A stretch of DNA of 64,000 nucleotides from an uncultured Atopobiaceae bacterium (GTDB lineage: Bacteria > Actinomycetota > Coriobacteriia > Coriobacteriales > Atopobiaceae). The stretch covers positions 248,001 through 312,000 of the forward strand of contig CALULO010000001.1 of the NCBI GenBank assembly GCA_944321515.1, written 5' to 3'. Shown here one piece after another: positions 25,859 to 33,755 of this stretch (its first letter is position 1; every line of letters begins with the position of its first letter). Below the pieces are notes generated by a model. It ran no database searches. It saw only the letters and a list, made by a program, of their open reading frames with translations, and was not told the DNA's origin. The position numbers and the translations under genes are program-made.

Positions 25859-26935
25859 ATGTCCCAGGACAGCACTACACCCAGCACGCCCGAACAGATC
25901 ACTGAGAAGCGCGACCTCCACTCCCTTACCCGTGGCGAGCTTATGGAGCTCCTCGCCGAGCTTGGGCAGCCAAAGTTCCGCGCCAAGCAGGTGGAGGAGT
26001 GGGTCTGGGTCAAGAATGCCCAGAGCTTTGACGAGATGACCAACCTTCCCAAGAGCTTGCGAGAGGAGCTCGCCGAGCGTGTGACCCTCGGAGGCATAAG
26101 TGAGCTCACCCGGCAGGTCTCCGTTGACGGCAGCCGCAAGTACCTCCTCTCCCTCTCTGACGGCGCGAGCGTTGAGTGCGTCGGCATGCCCTCCCGCGCC
26201 AAGCTCTCTGTTTGTGCATCAACCCAGGCCGGCTGCCCCATGGGTTGTGCATTTTGCGCCACAGGAGCAGCGGGGCTCACGCGCTCCCTTACCGCCGCGG
26301 AGATCTACGAGCAGGTTATGCACGTGCGCGACGACTTCAACACCCGCGTGACAAGCGTGGTCCTCATGGGCCAGGGCGAGCCCTTCCTCAACTATGACGC
26401 CACGCTTGCGGCGCTGCGCCGCCTCAACTCCTCCGAGGGCGCGGGCATCGGCGCGCGGCACCTCACGGTGTCCACGTGCGGCCTCATTCCACAGATCATG
26501 CGCTTTGCCAACGAGCCCGAGCAGTTCACCCTCGCCGTCTCTCTCCACTCCGCCGTTCAGAGGACGAGAAACATCCTTATGCCTGGCGTGCGTAAGTACT
26601 CCCTCATCAACCTCTACAACGCTATGGGCGAGTACGTTAACAAGACCGGTAGGCGCCCCACCTACGAATACGCGCTTATCTCCGGCGTTAACGACACGGA
26701 GAGTGAGCTTCAGGCTCTCTGCGACTTCTGCGAGGGCACGTTGGCTCACGTGAACCTTATCCAGCTTAACGAGGTCGAAGGCTCCAAATTCCGCCCTTCC
26801 ACCGACTTGCGTGCCGAGGACTTCGTTCGTCGCCTTGCAAGCGTTGGCATTGAGGCAACCATTCGTAACTCCCGCGGCTCAGACATTGATGCGGCGTGCG
26901 GCCAGCTTCGTCAGCGCATCGCTAAGCAGTCTTAA
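25859..26935 (+). CDS. rlmN: 23S rRNA/tRNA adenine-C2 methyltransferase
   Basis: Radical-SAM enzyme that methylates A2503 of 23S rRNA and A37 of some tRNAs. It has 358 residues from ATG 25859, directly after GGAGGAC. The cluster motif CPMGCAFCATG (CxxxCxxC) lies near residue 125. The two mechanistic cysteines are present in TVSTCG and, near the C-terminus, DAACGQL. Length and blocks are standard. It is the first plus-strand gene here between two minus-strand groups. Codon use shifts toward A/T-ending codons toward its 3' end, just before the AT-rich par region. Confidence 0.95.
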   Translation: MSQDSTTPSTPEQITEKRDLHSLTRGELMELLAELGQPKFRAKQVEEWVWVKNAQSFDEMTNLPKSLREELAERVTLGGISELTRQVSVDGSRKYLLSLSDGASVECVGMPSRAKLSVCASTQAGCPMGCAFCATGAAGLTRSLTAAEIYEQVMHVRDDFNTRVTSVVLMGQGEPFLNYDATLAALRRLNSSEGAGIGARHLTVSTCGLIPQIMRFANEPEQFTLAVSLHSAVQRTRNILMPGVRKYSLINLYNAMGEYVNKTGRRPTYEYALISGVNDTESELQALCDFCEGTLAHVNLIQLNEVEGSKFRPSTDLRAEDFVRRLASVGIEATIRNSRGSDIDAACGQLRQRIAKQS

Positions 26936-26967
26936 TACTTATAGAACATATGTTCTATAAGTATTAA
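26932..26967. repeat. Perfect 36-bp AT-rich palindrome after rlmN
   Basis: An uninterrupted palindrome with 18-base arms (TTAATACTTATAGAACAT and its complement) overlaps the rlmN stop codon. It is about 80% A/T in a GC-rich surrounding and has no loop, unlike an ordinary terminator. It sits at the boundary between the GC-rich left arm and the AT-richer par region. Confidence 0.9.
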
Positions 26968-26982
26968 CCTATTCTTTTCTAA

Positions 26983-27029
26983 GTAGAGGGGCTGAGACCT
27001 GTTAGGTCTCAGCCCCTCTACGTCTTTCT
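26983..27029 (+). terminator. Terminator of rlmN
   Basis: A perfect 18-bp stem (26983-27000 with 27004-27021, loop GTT) begins GTAGAGGGGCTGAG. On the plus strand GTCTTTCTG follows. It may also end the par operon from the other side. Confidence 0.85.
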
Positions 27030-27044
27030 GTCGCAGAGACGTCT

Positions 27045-27290
27045 TTAGATTCCAAGCGCATCCCATTGTTTAGCAGTTCGGGCCCTGTTAGGCAGCTCAT
27101 CCTCCTCAGCAATCGAGCCTTGAGAGTCAGAGACCGCATTCACTATCTCCTCGCAGGCCTTCTGTGCAGTTTTTACTCCTGCGCGCACGCTTTCTCTAGC
27201 TGACTCTGTCAAGAGAACTCGATAGGCAATGAATCCGATAGCTGTTATCCCCACCGTCAAGATTGCGGGTACCTTGTAGCGCACCTTCAC
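27045..27290 (-). CDS. Small membrane protein, third gene of the par operon
   Basis: 81 residues starting at GTG 27290, overlapping the parB stop by four bases (GTGA). Residues 6-26 (VPAILTVGITAIGFIAYRVLL) form one hydrophobic helix. The rest is hydrophilic, with RESVRAGVKTAQKACEEIVN likely helical and an acidic patch. I do not recognise a family. Tight coupling to parB makes a role near chromosome segregation or membrane anchoring conceivable, but that rests on position only. Confidence 0.65.
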   Translation of the reverse strand: MKVRYKVPAILTVGITAIGFIAYRVLLTESARESVRAGVKTAQKACEEIVNAVSDSQGSIAEEDELPNRARTAKQWDALGI

Positions 27291-28156
27291 TCAGACCACG
27301 TCCCTGGTCCGGCAAGCAAGTCGACGATGTGTGCGAGCTCATCCTCACTCTTGAACTCAATTTCGATCTTATTTTTACCACGTACGTTCTTCACCTTGAC
27401 GTTTGTATCAAGCGCCAGCTTCATCTGACGAGCTGCCCGCTTGAAGGACTGTGGCACAGGAAGTCTCACTGCCTTTTCTGTCTGCTTACTGACAGAAAAC
27501 AACGGAGCAAGACTTTCTGTCTGTCGAACCGATAGATGTTCCTCAACGACCTTGTTGGCAAGTCGAATCCGTCCCTCTTCGCTTGGCACTGCAAGAATTG
27601 CTCTTGCATGGCCTGCTGTCAGCTTTCCCTCATCAACAAGGCCCTGGACCTCCTGGGGGAGGTCAAGAAGACGGAGTGTATTCGTAATTGTGGATCGTGA
27701 CTTGGACAGCGCCTGAGCAAGCTCCTCCTGTGTAAGTCCCTTGTCCTTGATGAGCTGTCGATAGCCTTGAGCCTCCTCTAGAGGCGTAAGATCAGAGCGC
27801 TGTAGGTTCTCAATCAGTGCGAGCTTGAATACGTCCTCATCGGATATCTCTCGAATGATGACAGGAACTTCCTCAAGCCCTGCCGCCTTTGCCGCTTGAT
27901 ATCTTCGCTCACCCGCAACAATCTCATAGTGGTCTGCTTGCCTACGTACAAGCAGTGGCTGCAGAATTCCGTTCTGCTTGATTGAATCAGTTAGTTCAGC
28001 AAGGTCTTCTGCCTTGAAGGTCTTTCTTGGCTGTCCCTTGTTTGGACGTATTTTATTGATTGGGAGAGTTGAGTCAGGACGCATGCCCGCTGTCTCAGCA
28101 TCTGCTTCGCCTACTAACAGACCGAGCCCCTTACCCAAACCACTTTTCTTAGCCAC
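27287..28156 (-). CDS. parB: Chromosome-partitioning protein ParB
   Basis: ParB binds parS sites, spreads on DNA and loads SMC. The protein has 289 residues from GTG 28156 (VAKKSGLGKGLGLLVG), preceded by AGAGGTGG and overlapping the parA stop. Blocks are IRPNKGQPRKTF, the CTP-binding motif GERRYQAAKAAGLEEVPV, NLQRSDLTPLEEAQGY, the helix-turn-helix SKSRSTITNTLRLL and a C-terminal dimer region with NKIEIEFKSEDEL. All are standard for the chromosomal type. Its targets, three parS sites, lie just upstream in the same window. Confidence 0.95.
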   Translation of the reverse strand: MAKKSGLGKGLGLLVGEADAETAGMRPDSTLPINKIRPNKGQPRKTFKAEDLAELTDSIKQNGILQPLLVRRQADHYEIVAGERRYQAAKAAGLEEVPVIIREISDEDVFKLALIENLQRSDLTPLEEAQGYRQLIKDKGLTQEELAQALSKSRSTITNTLRLLDLPQEVQGLVDEGKLTAGHARAILAVPSEEGRIRLANKVVEEHLSVRQTESLAPLFSVSKQTEKAVRLPVPQSFKRAARQMKLALDTNVKVKNVRGKNKIEIEFKSEDELAHIVDLLAGPGTWSE

Positions 28157-28949
28157 GTGCGACCACCTCTCTAGCAAGCTTTGAATAGGCAAGGGCTCCC
28201 TTGCTTACTCGTGCGTACATGGCAACTGGAAGCCCGTGACTTGGAGCCTCCGACAGTTTGACGTTACGCGGAATGATCGTCTTAAACATCTTCTTGCCAA
28301 AGTAGCCCTGAACTTCATCTACGACCTGCTTGGACAGCGTCGTACGACTGTCGAACATGGTCATAACCACACCAAAGATCTCAAGATTAGGATTCATCCG
28401 CCTCTTGACCATCTGCATTGACTCTAGGAGCTTTGCAACACCCTCCAGTGCATAGTATTCGCATTGGATTGGAATTATGAGGCTGTCTGCAGCAACGAGT
28501 GCATTAATCGTCAACAAACCAAGCGAAGGGGGACAGTCAATGAAAATATAGTCAAACTCATCCTTTACTTTCTCAATTGCCTCTTTGAGAACAGATTCCC
28601 TGGCCATCGCAGAGACTAACTCAATCTCAGCCGTTGCTAGCTGAATTGTAGCCGGGACTATAAATACATTGGGCTCACATGTATCGACAATCGTTTCCTC
28701 AATCGGCTGTTCGTGGAGGATGACGTCGTAAATGTCGTGTTCTAGTTCGTCTTTTTCAACGCCATAGCCACTTGTCGAGTTTCCTTGAGGGTCAAAGTCA
28801 ATCACCAGGACCTTCTTTTTTCCCTCTCCGAGACACGCTGAAAGATTAATCACTGTTGTTGACTTACCAACACCACCCTTTTGATTAATTACAGCAACTA
28901 CCTTGCTGTTACGCTGTGGAAGACCTCGTTTTACGTCTTTGTAGCTCAT
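28149..28949 (-). CDS. parA: Chromosome-partitioning ATPase ParA/Soj
   Basis: 266-residue Walker-type ATPase. The deviant Walker A reads INQKGGVGKSTTVINL (about 21-36), with IDFDPQGNST and FIDCPPSLGLL further on. It binds DNA when ATP-bound and, with ParB, moves newly replicated origins; in Bacillus the homologue Soj also acts on DnaA. The N-terminal 15 residues before the Walker region are a short hydrophilic extension. It precedes and overlaps parB. Its upstream region holds two parS sites. Confidence 0.96.
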   Translation of the reverse strand: MSYKDVKRGLPQRNSKVVAVINQKGGVGKSTTVINLSACLGEGKKKVLVIDFDPQGNSTSGYGVEKDELEHDIYDVILHEQPIEETIVDTCEPNVFIVPATIQLATAEIELVSAMARESVLKEAIEKVKDEFDYIFIDCPPSLGLLTINALVAADSLIIPIQCEYYALEGVAKLLESMQMVKRRMNPNLEIFGVVMTMFDSRTTLSKQVVDEVQGYFGKKMFKTIIPRNVKLSEAPSHGLPVAMYARVSKGALAYSKLAREVVARG

Positions 28950-29003
28950 TTGTCCCCCGTAGTCTCTAGTTGAGTGGTGAGTTGTATCAGCATCATACGT
29001 GAT

Positions 29004-29019
29004 TGTTTCACGTGAAACG
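29004..29019. promoter_or_regulatory. parS site 1
   Basis: TGTTTCACGTGAAACG matches the bacterial parS consensus TGTTTCACGTGAAACA in 15 of 16 positions. It lies 55 bases upstream of parA. Confidence 0.93.
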
Positions 29020-29129
29020 GTAACAATTGTCTTTTTTCTCTATTCGGCTTTGAATGACACTGTTTCGTATGAAGCAAACTGCTTATCTCATCTGAGCTAC
29101 AAATTTGGTAGTTGTCCTACATATTAATT

Positions 29130-29163
29130 TAGCCGAGGTGTTTCACGTGAAACACCTCGGCTA
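29130..29163. promoter_or_regulatory. parS site 2 inside a 34-bp palindrome
   Basis: TGTTTCACGTGAAACA (29139-29154) is a perfect parS. Here the symmetry extends on both sides (TAGCCGAGG...CCTCGGCTA) to a 34-bp perfect palindrome. It lies between the rsmG stop and parA. The extended arms could fold as a transcript hairpin, but no T-tract follows. Confidence 0.95.
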
Positions 29164-29205
29164 TACGGCGAAGTACGCAAGCTTATAGCTAGCTAATACT
29201 TTGAG

Positions 29206-29937
29206 CTAAACACCAAGCGGACTCTTTTTTGCAGTCCCGACCTTTCGAGGAAGACGGATCCTAGACTTAGCGACCTTTCTAAACACAAGTACCTCTCGAT
29301 GACCCAATCCCCTAGGAAGCTCAAAGGTTTCACGTGAAACAAGACTTAGACCACAAATTTCTCCAGCTCTGACCCCAGCCTCAATCTCACTTTGCTCTGG
29401 ATGACCCTTCTGAACTATAAGTAAACCGTTTCGGGAAAGGAGGGGAGCAGCATACTCAACAAGAGTATTAGTCTGAGCGACAGCACGAGCCAATACTATT
29501 GTCTGGCTTCCACCGTGAGTTAACGCATAGTCCTCAACTCTCGTATGAATGGCAGACAACCTTCTCAAGCCAATTTCTGTAATAAACGAATTCACTGCGT
29601 CTACTTTTTTTCCAACAGAGTCGATAAGAACTCCGTGGGCACCCGTCATGACTCCAAATGGAATACCGGGGAATCCACCGCCAGTTCCCATATCGAGGAA
29701 ACGATCGCCTTCGGATACTGACACAGCCTCACAAGAAAGGGGAAGTAGTGAATCGACAAGATGGAGCGTCACAGCCTCATTGAGGTCAGTAATCCTCGTG
29801 AGGTTTACAACCTTGTTCTTCTCAATAAGCAGCTCGAGATGACGAACCATCAGACTTGCCTGTGACAGCTCACAGGTGATTCCAAAGTCATCAAGCTCGC
29901 TAACGAGCTGTTGAATGAGGCTGTCAGTCATATTCAT
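29206..29937 (-). CDS. rsmG: 16S rRNA m7G527 methyltransferase
   Basis: SAM-dependent methyltransferase for G527 of 16S rRNA; loss gives low-level streptomycin resistance in other bacteria. The 243-residue protein carries NLTRITDLNEAVTLHLVDSL, the SAM motif DMGTGGGFPGIPFGV (about 81-95) and ARAVAQTNTLVEYAAPLL. Length is normal, with a basic C-terminal tail. It stands between parA and the jag-rpmH group, the classical origin order rpmH-rnpA-yidD-yidC-jag-rsmG-parA-parB. A parS site is embedded in its coding sequence. Confidence 0.95.
   Translation of the reverse strand: MNMTDSLIQQLVSELDDFGITCELSQASLMVRHLELLIEKNKVVNLTRITDLNEAVTLHLVDSLLPLSCEAVSVSEGDRFLDMGTGGGFPGIPFGVMTGAHGVLIDSVGKKVDAVNSFITEIGLRRLSAIHTRVEDYALTHGGSQTIVLARAVAQTNTLVEYAAPLLSRNGLLIVQKGHPEQSEIEAGVRAGEICGLSLVSRETFELPRGLGHREVLVFRKVAKSRIRLPRKVGTAKKSPLGV
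29326..29341. promoter_or_regulatory. parS site 3 within rsmG
   Basis: GGTTTCACGTGAAACA, 15 of 16 matches to parS, inside the coding region of rsmG, where it encodes part of VSRETFEL. Confidence 0.9.
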
Positions 29938-29983
29938 CCAATCTATTCATGACAAGAAATCACGTGTCAGAAGTTTCTGTCAA

Positions 29984-30017
29984 ACAAAAAAGGGAGGATG
30001 TGAATCACATCCTCCCT
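29984..30017 (-). terminator. Terminator of the rpmH-rnpA-yidD-yidC-jag operon
   Basis: AGGGAGGATGTGA (29991-30003) and its complement (30005-30017) make a perfect 13-bp stem. On the minus strand TTTTTTGTTTG follows. It separates jag from rsmG. Confidence 0.88.
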
Positions 30018-30058
30018 AAGGATACAAAAACAAGCTGCCAAGCGCTCTAGAGAACGGA

Positions 30059-30643
30059 CTACCGAACAGCAGTAATAACAACGCGACGCTCGGGCTCTTC
30101 ACCCTCGGAATGTGTGATGACTCCCGAGTCATCACGTAGCGCCAGGTGAATCAAACGACGCTCATAGGCATTCATGGGAGCAAGGGTCACCTTGCCGCCA
30201 CGTTGCTTAGCCCTTGCAGCAGAGGAGAGTGCGATGTCCTCCAGCTTCTGCTTACGGCGACTCTTATAGCTCTCAATATCAACCGTAACGGGATAGTAGA
30301 ACTTAATCTTGCTACTTAGCAGTGAGGTAAGCACCATCTGAAGCGCGTCGAGGGTGCGGCCGTGTCGTCCAATAAGAACAGCAAGATCGCCATCGCTCAC
30401 GTCAAGGATGAGCTCACCATCCTCACCGTCGTACTCATCAATGGAGCAGCGGTCCTCACCAAAGAGGGAGAGAATGCCCTTTAGATAACCGACCGCGAGG
30501 TCCGCGATGCGATCCATCTCGTCATCAGTCAGGGCCACGCCAGCCTCGTAGTGCTCCCTGATGGAGACGAACTCGTCAGCGTTCTCGACGCCATTTTGTT
30601 CCTCAATGAGTTCGCTGGAGTCCATCTGAACATCCTCAGCCAT
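30059..30643 (-). CDS. jag: RNA-binding protein Jag/KhpB
   Basis: 194-residue KH/R3H protein. The KH-like part contains SDGDLAVLIGRHGRTLDALQ (GxxG-type loop RHGR), and the R3H part LAPMNAYERRLIHLALRDD. The N-terminal 30 residues are acidic, and the usual Jag-N module is short or missing. In Firmicutes KhpB binds RNA with KhpA and influences cell division. The gene follows yidC in the canonical origin operon and is the last gene before the terminator. Confidence 0.92.
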   Translation of the reverse strand: MAEDVQMDSSELIEEQNGVENADEFVSIREHYEAGVALTDDEMDRIADLAVGYLKGILSLFGEDRCSIDEYDGEDGELILDVSDGDLAVLIGRHGRTLDALQMVLTSLLSSKIKFYYPVTVDIESYKSRRKQKLEDIALSSAARAKQRGGKVTLAPMNAYERRLIHLALRDDSGVITHSEGEEPERRVVITAVR

Positions 30644-30710
30644 CTCAGCCTCCTGCTATATAATACCTAGAACTAAACTAACAAGAACAAAGCAGGTAAA
30701 AGGTAGTTCT

Positions 30711-31472
30711 TTAAGCCTTCTTGTGTGGACGAGGCTTCTTCTCGCGGCGAACCACGTCTACCTCAACGGGCTTGTTGGCCGCCTCTGCAGCTGCGTCAGC
30801 CTTGGCCTTCTCGATAACACGCTTGGTAATGAGCTGCTGCTGGATAACCTGCCAGAGGGACGAGGTCACGTAATAGAGCAGGACGGCCGCCGGGCAGGAG
30901 GCCCAGCCAAACCACAGCATCAGAATGGCCATGACGCCGCCCATCATGTAACTCTGCGAGCGCTGCTCAGCCGGCTGGGTACGCGCGGTGAGCATCATCG
31001 GAACGAAGGTCAGCACGCCAAACAGCACGTCGAAGGCAACGTAGGGGATTGCCGACACGATTCCGGAGGTCTCAACAACCTGCGCCACGGAGAGCGAGAT
31101 CGACGGGAGGATGTTAAAGAAGCTCGCGTCTGCCGGGACGTTGCGCACCACGGAGAACAGTCCGAAGAAGACCGGCATCTGAAGGATGAGCGGCAGACAT
31201 CCACTCAGAGGGTTGAACTTCATGTCAGCGTAGACCTTACGCAGCTCCTCAGCCTGACGCGTGGGGTCGTCCGCGTAGCGATCCTGAATCTCCTTGAGCT
31301 TGGGCTGCATGACCTGCATGCGTGCCGTCGACTTGGTGGAGTGCGTCATAAGCGGCGTCAGAATAAGTCGGATGATCAGGGTGAGCACGATGACGGCAAG
31401 TCCCCAGTCCCCGACAAAGCCCTCGATACCCGCGAGGATCGAGGTCAGTAAGTTAATAAACCATTCCCACAT
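30711..31472 (-). CDS. yidC: Membrane protein insertase YidC
   Basis: 253-residue YidC/Oxa1 insertase of the short, actinobacterial/Firmicutes type. It has five hydrophobic segments, including an N-terminal WGLAVIVLTLIIRLILTPL with the intramembrane arginine of the hydrophilic groove. NPLSGCLPLILQMPVFFGLF is the family hallmark. A basic tail (RREKKPRPHKKA) can contact ribosomes. No lipoprotein signal is seen. It is co-transcribed with yidD, rnpA and rpmH. Confidence 0.95.
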   Translation of the reverse strand: MWEWFINLLTSILAGIEGFVGDWGLAVIVLTLIIRLILTPLMTHSTKSTARMQVMQPKLKEIQDRYADDPTRQAEELRKVYADMKFNPLSGCLPLILQMPVFFGLFSVVRNVPADASFFNILPSISLSVAQVVETSGIVSAIPYVAFDVLFGVLTFVPMMLTARTQPAEQRSQSYMMGGVMAILMLWFGWASCPAAVLLYYVTSSLWQVIQQQLITKRVIEKAKADAAAEAANKPVEVDVVRREKKPRPHKKA

Positions 31473-31495
31473 GGTTCCTCCGTGGCCCGCGCCCG

Positions 31496-31732
31496 TCAGG
31501 GTACGGGGTCATATCCGCCTGCATGAAGGGGATGGCACCTGAGGATCCTGCGAACCGCAAGCCCGCACCCCCGAACGAAGCCATGACGCTCGATTGCCTG
31601 ACGTGCATACTCAGAACAGGTGGGTAGATAGATGCAGCGCGGCGCAAGAAGCGGCGAGACACGCCTCTGATAGAGGCCAATCAGCCAGGCGGCCGCGCGG
31701 GCTACCTGTGTCTGCCGCCTGCGGGGACACAC
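31496..31732 (-). CDS. yidD: Membrane protein insertion efficiency factor YidD
   Basis: 78-residue small protein with the family blocks [31 protein letters not shown] and the ending [14 protein letters not shown]. It assists YidC-dependent insertion. It starts at GTG 31732, one base after the rnpA stop, with AAGGCGGG in the end of rnpA as ribosome site. Confidence 0.93.
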   Translation of the reverse strand: MCPRRRQTQVARAAAWLIGLYQRRVSPLLAPRCIYLPTCSEYARQAIERHGFVRGCGLAVRRILRCHPLHAGGYDPVP

Positions 31733-31733
31733 C

Positions 31734-32054
31734 TCAGACGCCCGCCTTACCTAGCAGTCTCCTCAACGCTGCGGCGACCTGCTCGGGAGAGCTGTCGTGC
31801 GTCCGGTGCGTCGAGAAGATAATCACGTCATAGCCGTCCCTCGGGAGACCAGCCAAACGCGCAGACTCTCTCAGTACGCGCTTGCACCTGTTCCGAAAGA
31901 CGGCGTTACCGAGCCTCTTCGCTGCGACGAAGGCGACCCTTCCAGGGCCGCCTTCGTCGAGCGGTGCCACTCGAATACGCAGGTAGGAATCGTTATAACC
32001 CCTCCCCTGCGAGAAGACCCTCTCAAAATCCCTACGTGACTTGATGGTCTTCAT
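31734..32054 (-). CDS. rnpA: Ribonuclease P protein component
   Basis: 106-residue basic protein that supports the RNase P ribozyme in tRNA 5' processing. The signature [10 protein letters not shown] (about 55-64) and the start [17 protein letters not shown] are typical. It lies nine bases after rpmH, the arrangement seen at most bacterial origins. Confidence 0.95.
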   Translation of the reverse strand: MKTIKSRRDFERVFSQGRGYNDSYLRIRVAPLDEGGPGRVAFVAAKRLGNAVFRNRCKRVLRESARLAGLPRDGYDVIIFSTHRTHDSSPEQVAAALRRLLGKAGV

Positions 32055-32063
32055 GAGACGTCG

Positions 32064-32198
32064 CTAGACGGTGAGGCGCTTGCGACCCTTGGCGCGACGA
32101 CGGGCAAGGACGGCACGACCGTTCTTGGTGGCCATACGGGCACGGAACCCGTGGGTGGTGGCGCGCTTGCGCTTGTTCGGCTGATACGTACGCTTCAT
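32064..32198 (-). CDS. rpmH: 50S ribosomal protein L34
   Basis: 44-residue protein, too short for most gene lists but unmistakable: it starts [18 protein letters not shown] and ends in an Arg/Lys-rich tail with [18 protein letters not shown] stands seven bases before the ATG at 32198. It is the first gene of the leftward origin operon. Confidence 0.98.
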   Translation of the reverse strand: MKRTYQPNKRKRATTHGFRARMATKNGRAVLARRRAKGRKRLTV

Positions 32199-32250
32199 AG
32201 CTATTCCTCCCGGTTGGGCTTAGACGTCCTTTAGAGCGATAAGCTCAGAG

Positions 32251-32280
32251 ATTGTAAGGGTCTTCCACAGGACCTGTCAA
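32251..32280 (-). promoter_or_regulatory. Promoter of the rpmH operon
   Basis: On the minus strand TTGACA (32280-32275), an 18-base spacer and TACAAT (32256-32251) form a near-consensus promoter about 55 bases before rpmH. A DnaA-box-like TCTTCCACA (32261-32269 on the plus strand) lies within the spacer. Confidence 0.8.
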
Positions 32281-32560
32281 TTTAGCCACCAAAGAATCTC
32301 CATGTTTTGGCCGCTCAGGGGCCACGACTTTTTACAACCGGCCTCTCGTCTGGCCCCTCGTCAAGGAAACCACCCGATTTCATCGGATGAATCCATCTTT
32401 CCAAATGAATGAAATAGGCGTTTCTCATGCTATGATTTTTCAGCACATTAACCGCGAAAAGACCGAGTTTTCTACTATTGATAATCACGTGTAGAAAACT
32501 TCCATTCACATCGAATTCTCACTGAAAAGTTTTCGACACCTGTTCAGCAAATGTAGAAAG
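32261..32560. other. Upstream DnaA-box cluster of the origin
   Basis: AT-rich region between rpmH and the ATPase gene with several DnaA-box-like nonamers: TCTTCCACA 32261-32269 (+), TTTTCTACT 32468-32476 (+), TTTTCTACA 32498-32490 (-), TTTTCGACA 32530-32538 (+), CTTTCTACA 32560-32552 (-). An extended -10 promoter TGCTATGAT (32428-32436) for the rightward gene is also present. The layout resembles the incA/B part of a bipartite Bacillus-type origin. Confidence 0.6.
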
Positions 32561-32572
32561 GGGGAGGGAATA

Positions 32573-33682
32573 GTGCCGCGGGACTTCTACCCCTTTGTCG
32601 AGAAGGACGAAGCGAGCGCAGACTCCGAGGGGTCACACGAGAAGCTAGAGGTTCACAACCCGGCTCGTATAGCCGTCTACGACGATGCCTCCGCGGCACC
32701 TCGAGTAGTGATGGTTGAGCCGTGCGAGGTGCGCGACTACCTCGAGCAGATCACGGGTACCGTAAACCGCCTCTCACACGAGCAAGGCGGCACCATCCCC
32801 TTCATGGTCATTCGTGAGCTCGTAGAAAACTTCATCCACGCCTACTTCCAAGCCCCCACGATCACCATCCTCGACGGCGGAAACACCATTCGCTTCTCCG
32901 ACCAGGGGCCGGGCATCGCCTCAAAGGACCTTGCGCTCGAATACGGTACGAGCTCGGCGACCGAGGAGATGAAGCACTACATCCGAGGGGTGGGAAGTGG
33001 TCTTCCCTACGTGCAGCAGTACATGGCCGACAAGGGCGGCAGCCTCGAAATAGAAGACAACATCGCCGGTGGCACGGTGGTCACCATCTCGACCCACCCG
33101 CGCGAGGAGGCCCGTGCGGTCTCCGGGGTGGCGCAGGCGGGAGCCCAACCGCAGGCCCAGGGGTCTTGGCAGCAGATGCCGGCACAAACCGGATGGCCCC
33201 AGCATCCCTACCAGCAGCCTAGTCCGCAGCCCTGGCAACAGCAGCCCTACCAGCCAAACGCATGGCAGCAGCTTGAGACGCCAGCACCACAGGGCTGGCC
33301 TCAGCAGCAGACACCGGCGCAGACAGGCTGGCCTCAGCAGACCCCTTCTCCGTACCCATACCCGCCAGCCGCCCCTTCGCCCTTCTCGGCAGAGCAGCTC
33401 GTGACGCCACCGGCCCCGTCCCCCTTCTCTCCCGCCCAGCCCGCCTCAGCCGCGGTCCCTCGGAGCCCGTTCACTCCCGCGGTACAGCTCGACGAGCGTT
33501 CTGAGCAGGTGATCTCCTTCCTGGCCGACCACGAGATGGTGGGGCCGACAGAGCTCGTACGCGCCTTCGGATCCTCGGCGGCTACGTGGTCGCGCGCCCT
33601 CTCTAACCTAGGAGCCCAGGGTCTTGTGATGAAGGTGGGGCAGAAGTACCAGCTCACCGCCATCGGGCGCACGTTCATCTAG
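32573..33682 (+). CDS. GHKL-type ATPase with Pro/Gln linker and winged-helix domain, next to dnaA
   Basis: 369 residues from GTG 32573, preceded by GGGGGAGGG. Residues 50-175 form a GHKL/HATPase fold: N-box RELVENFIHA (81-90), G1 SDQGPGI (109-115) and G2 RGVGSGLPYV (138-147). This resembles anti-sigma kinases such as SpoIIAB more than sensor kinases; there is no histidine phosphoacceptor domain. Residues about 190-300 are Pro/Gln/Trp-rich with repeats like QTGWPQQ. Residues 305-369 look like a winged helix (MVGPTELVRAFGSSAATWSRAL...). I know no characterised protein with this order. Its place between oriC boxes and dnaA suggests a role in initiation or in transcription at the origin; that is inference. 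Confidence 0.8.
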   Translation: MPRDFYPFVEKDEASADSEGSHEKLEVHNPARIAVYDDASAAPRVVMVEPCEVRDYLEQITGTVNRLSHEQGGTIPFMVIRELVENFIHAYFQAPTITILDGGNTIRFSDQGPGIASKDLALEYGTSSATEEMKHYIRGVGSGLPYVQQYMADKGGSLEIEDNIAGGTVVTISTHPREEARAVSGVAQAGAQPQAQGSWQQMPAQTGWPQHPYQQPSPQPWQQQPYQPNAWQQLETPAPQGWPQQQTPAQTGWPQQTPSPYPYPPAAPSPFSAEQLVTPPAPSPFSPAQPASAAVPRSPFTPAVQLDERSEQVISFLADHEMVGPTELVRAFGSSAATWSRALSNLGAQGLVMKVGQKYQLTAIGRTFI

Positions 33683-33696
33683 GCCTCGTCGGAAAC

Positions 33697-33736
33697 TTAT
33701 CAACAATCGCCTATACTGTGGCAGGAGTTTTCGACA
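33697..33736 (+). promoter_or_regulatory. dnaA promoter flanked by DnaA boxes
   Basis: TATACT (33712-33717) is the -10 of dnaA. TTATCAACA (33697-33705) lies just upstream and TTTTCGACA (33728-33736) just downstream of it, so DnaA could control its own gene. Confidence 0.6.
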
Positions 33737-33755
33737 TTTCGTGATTGCGGGGCCC

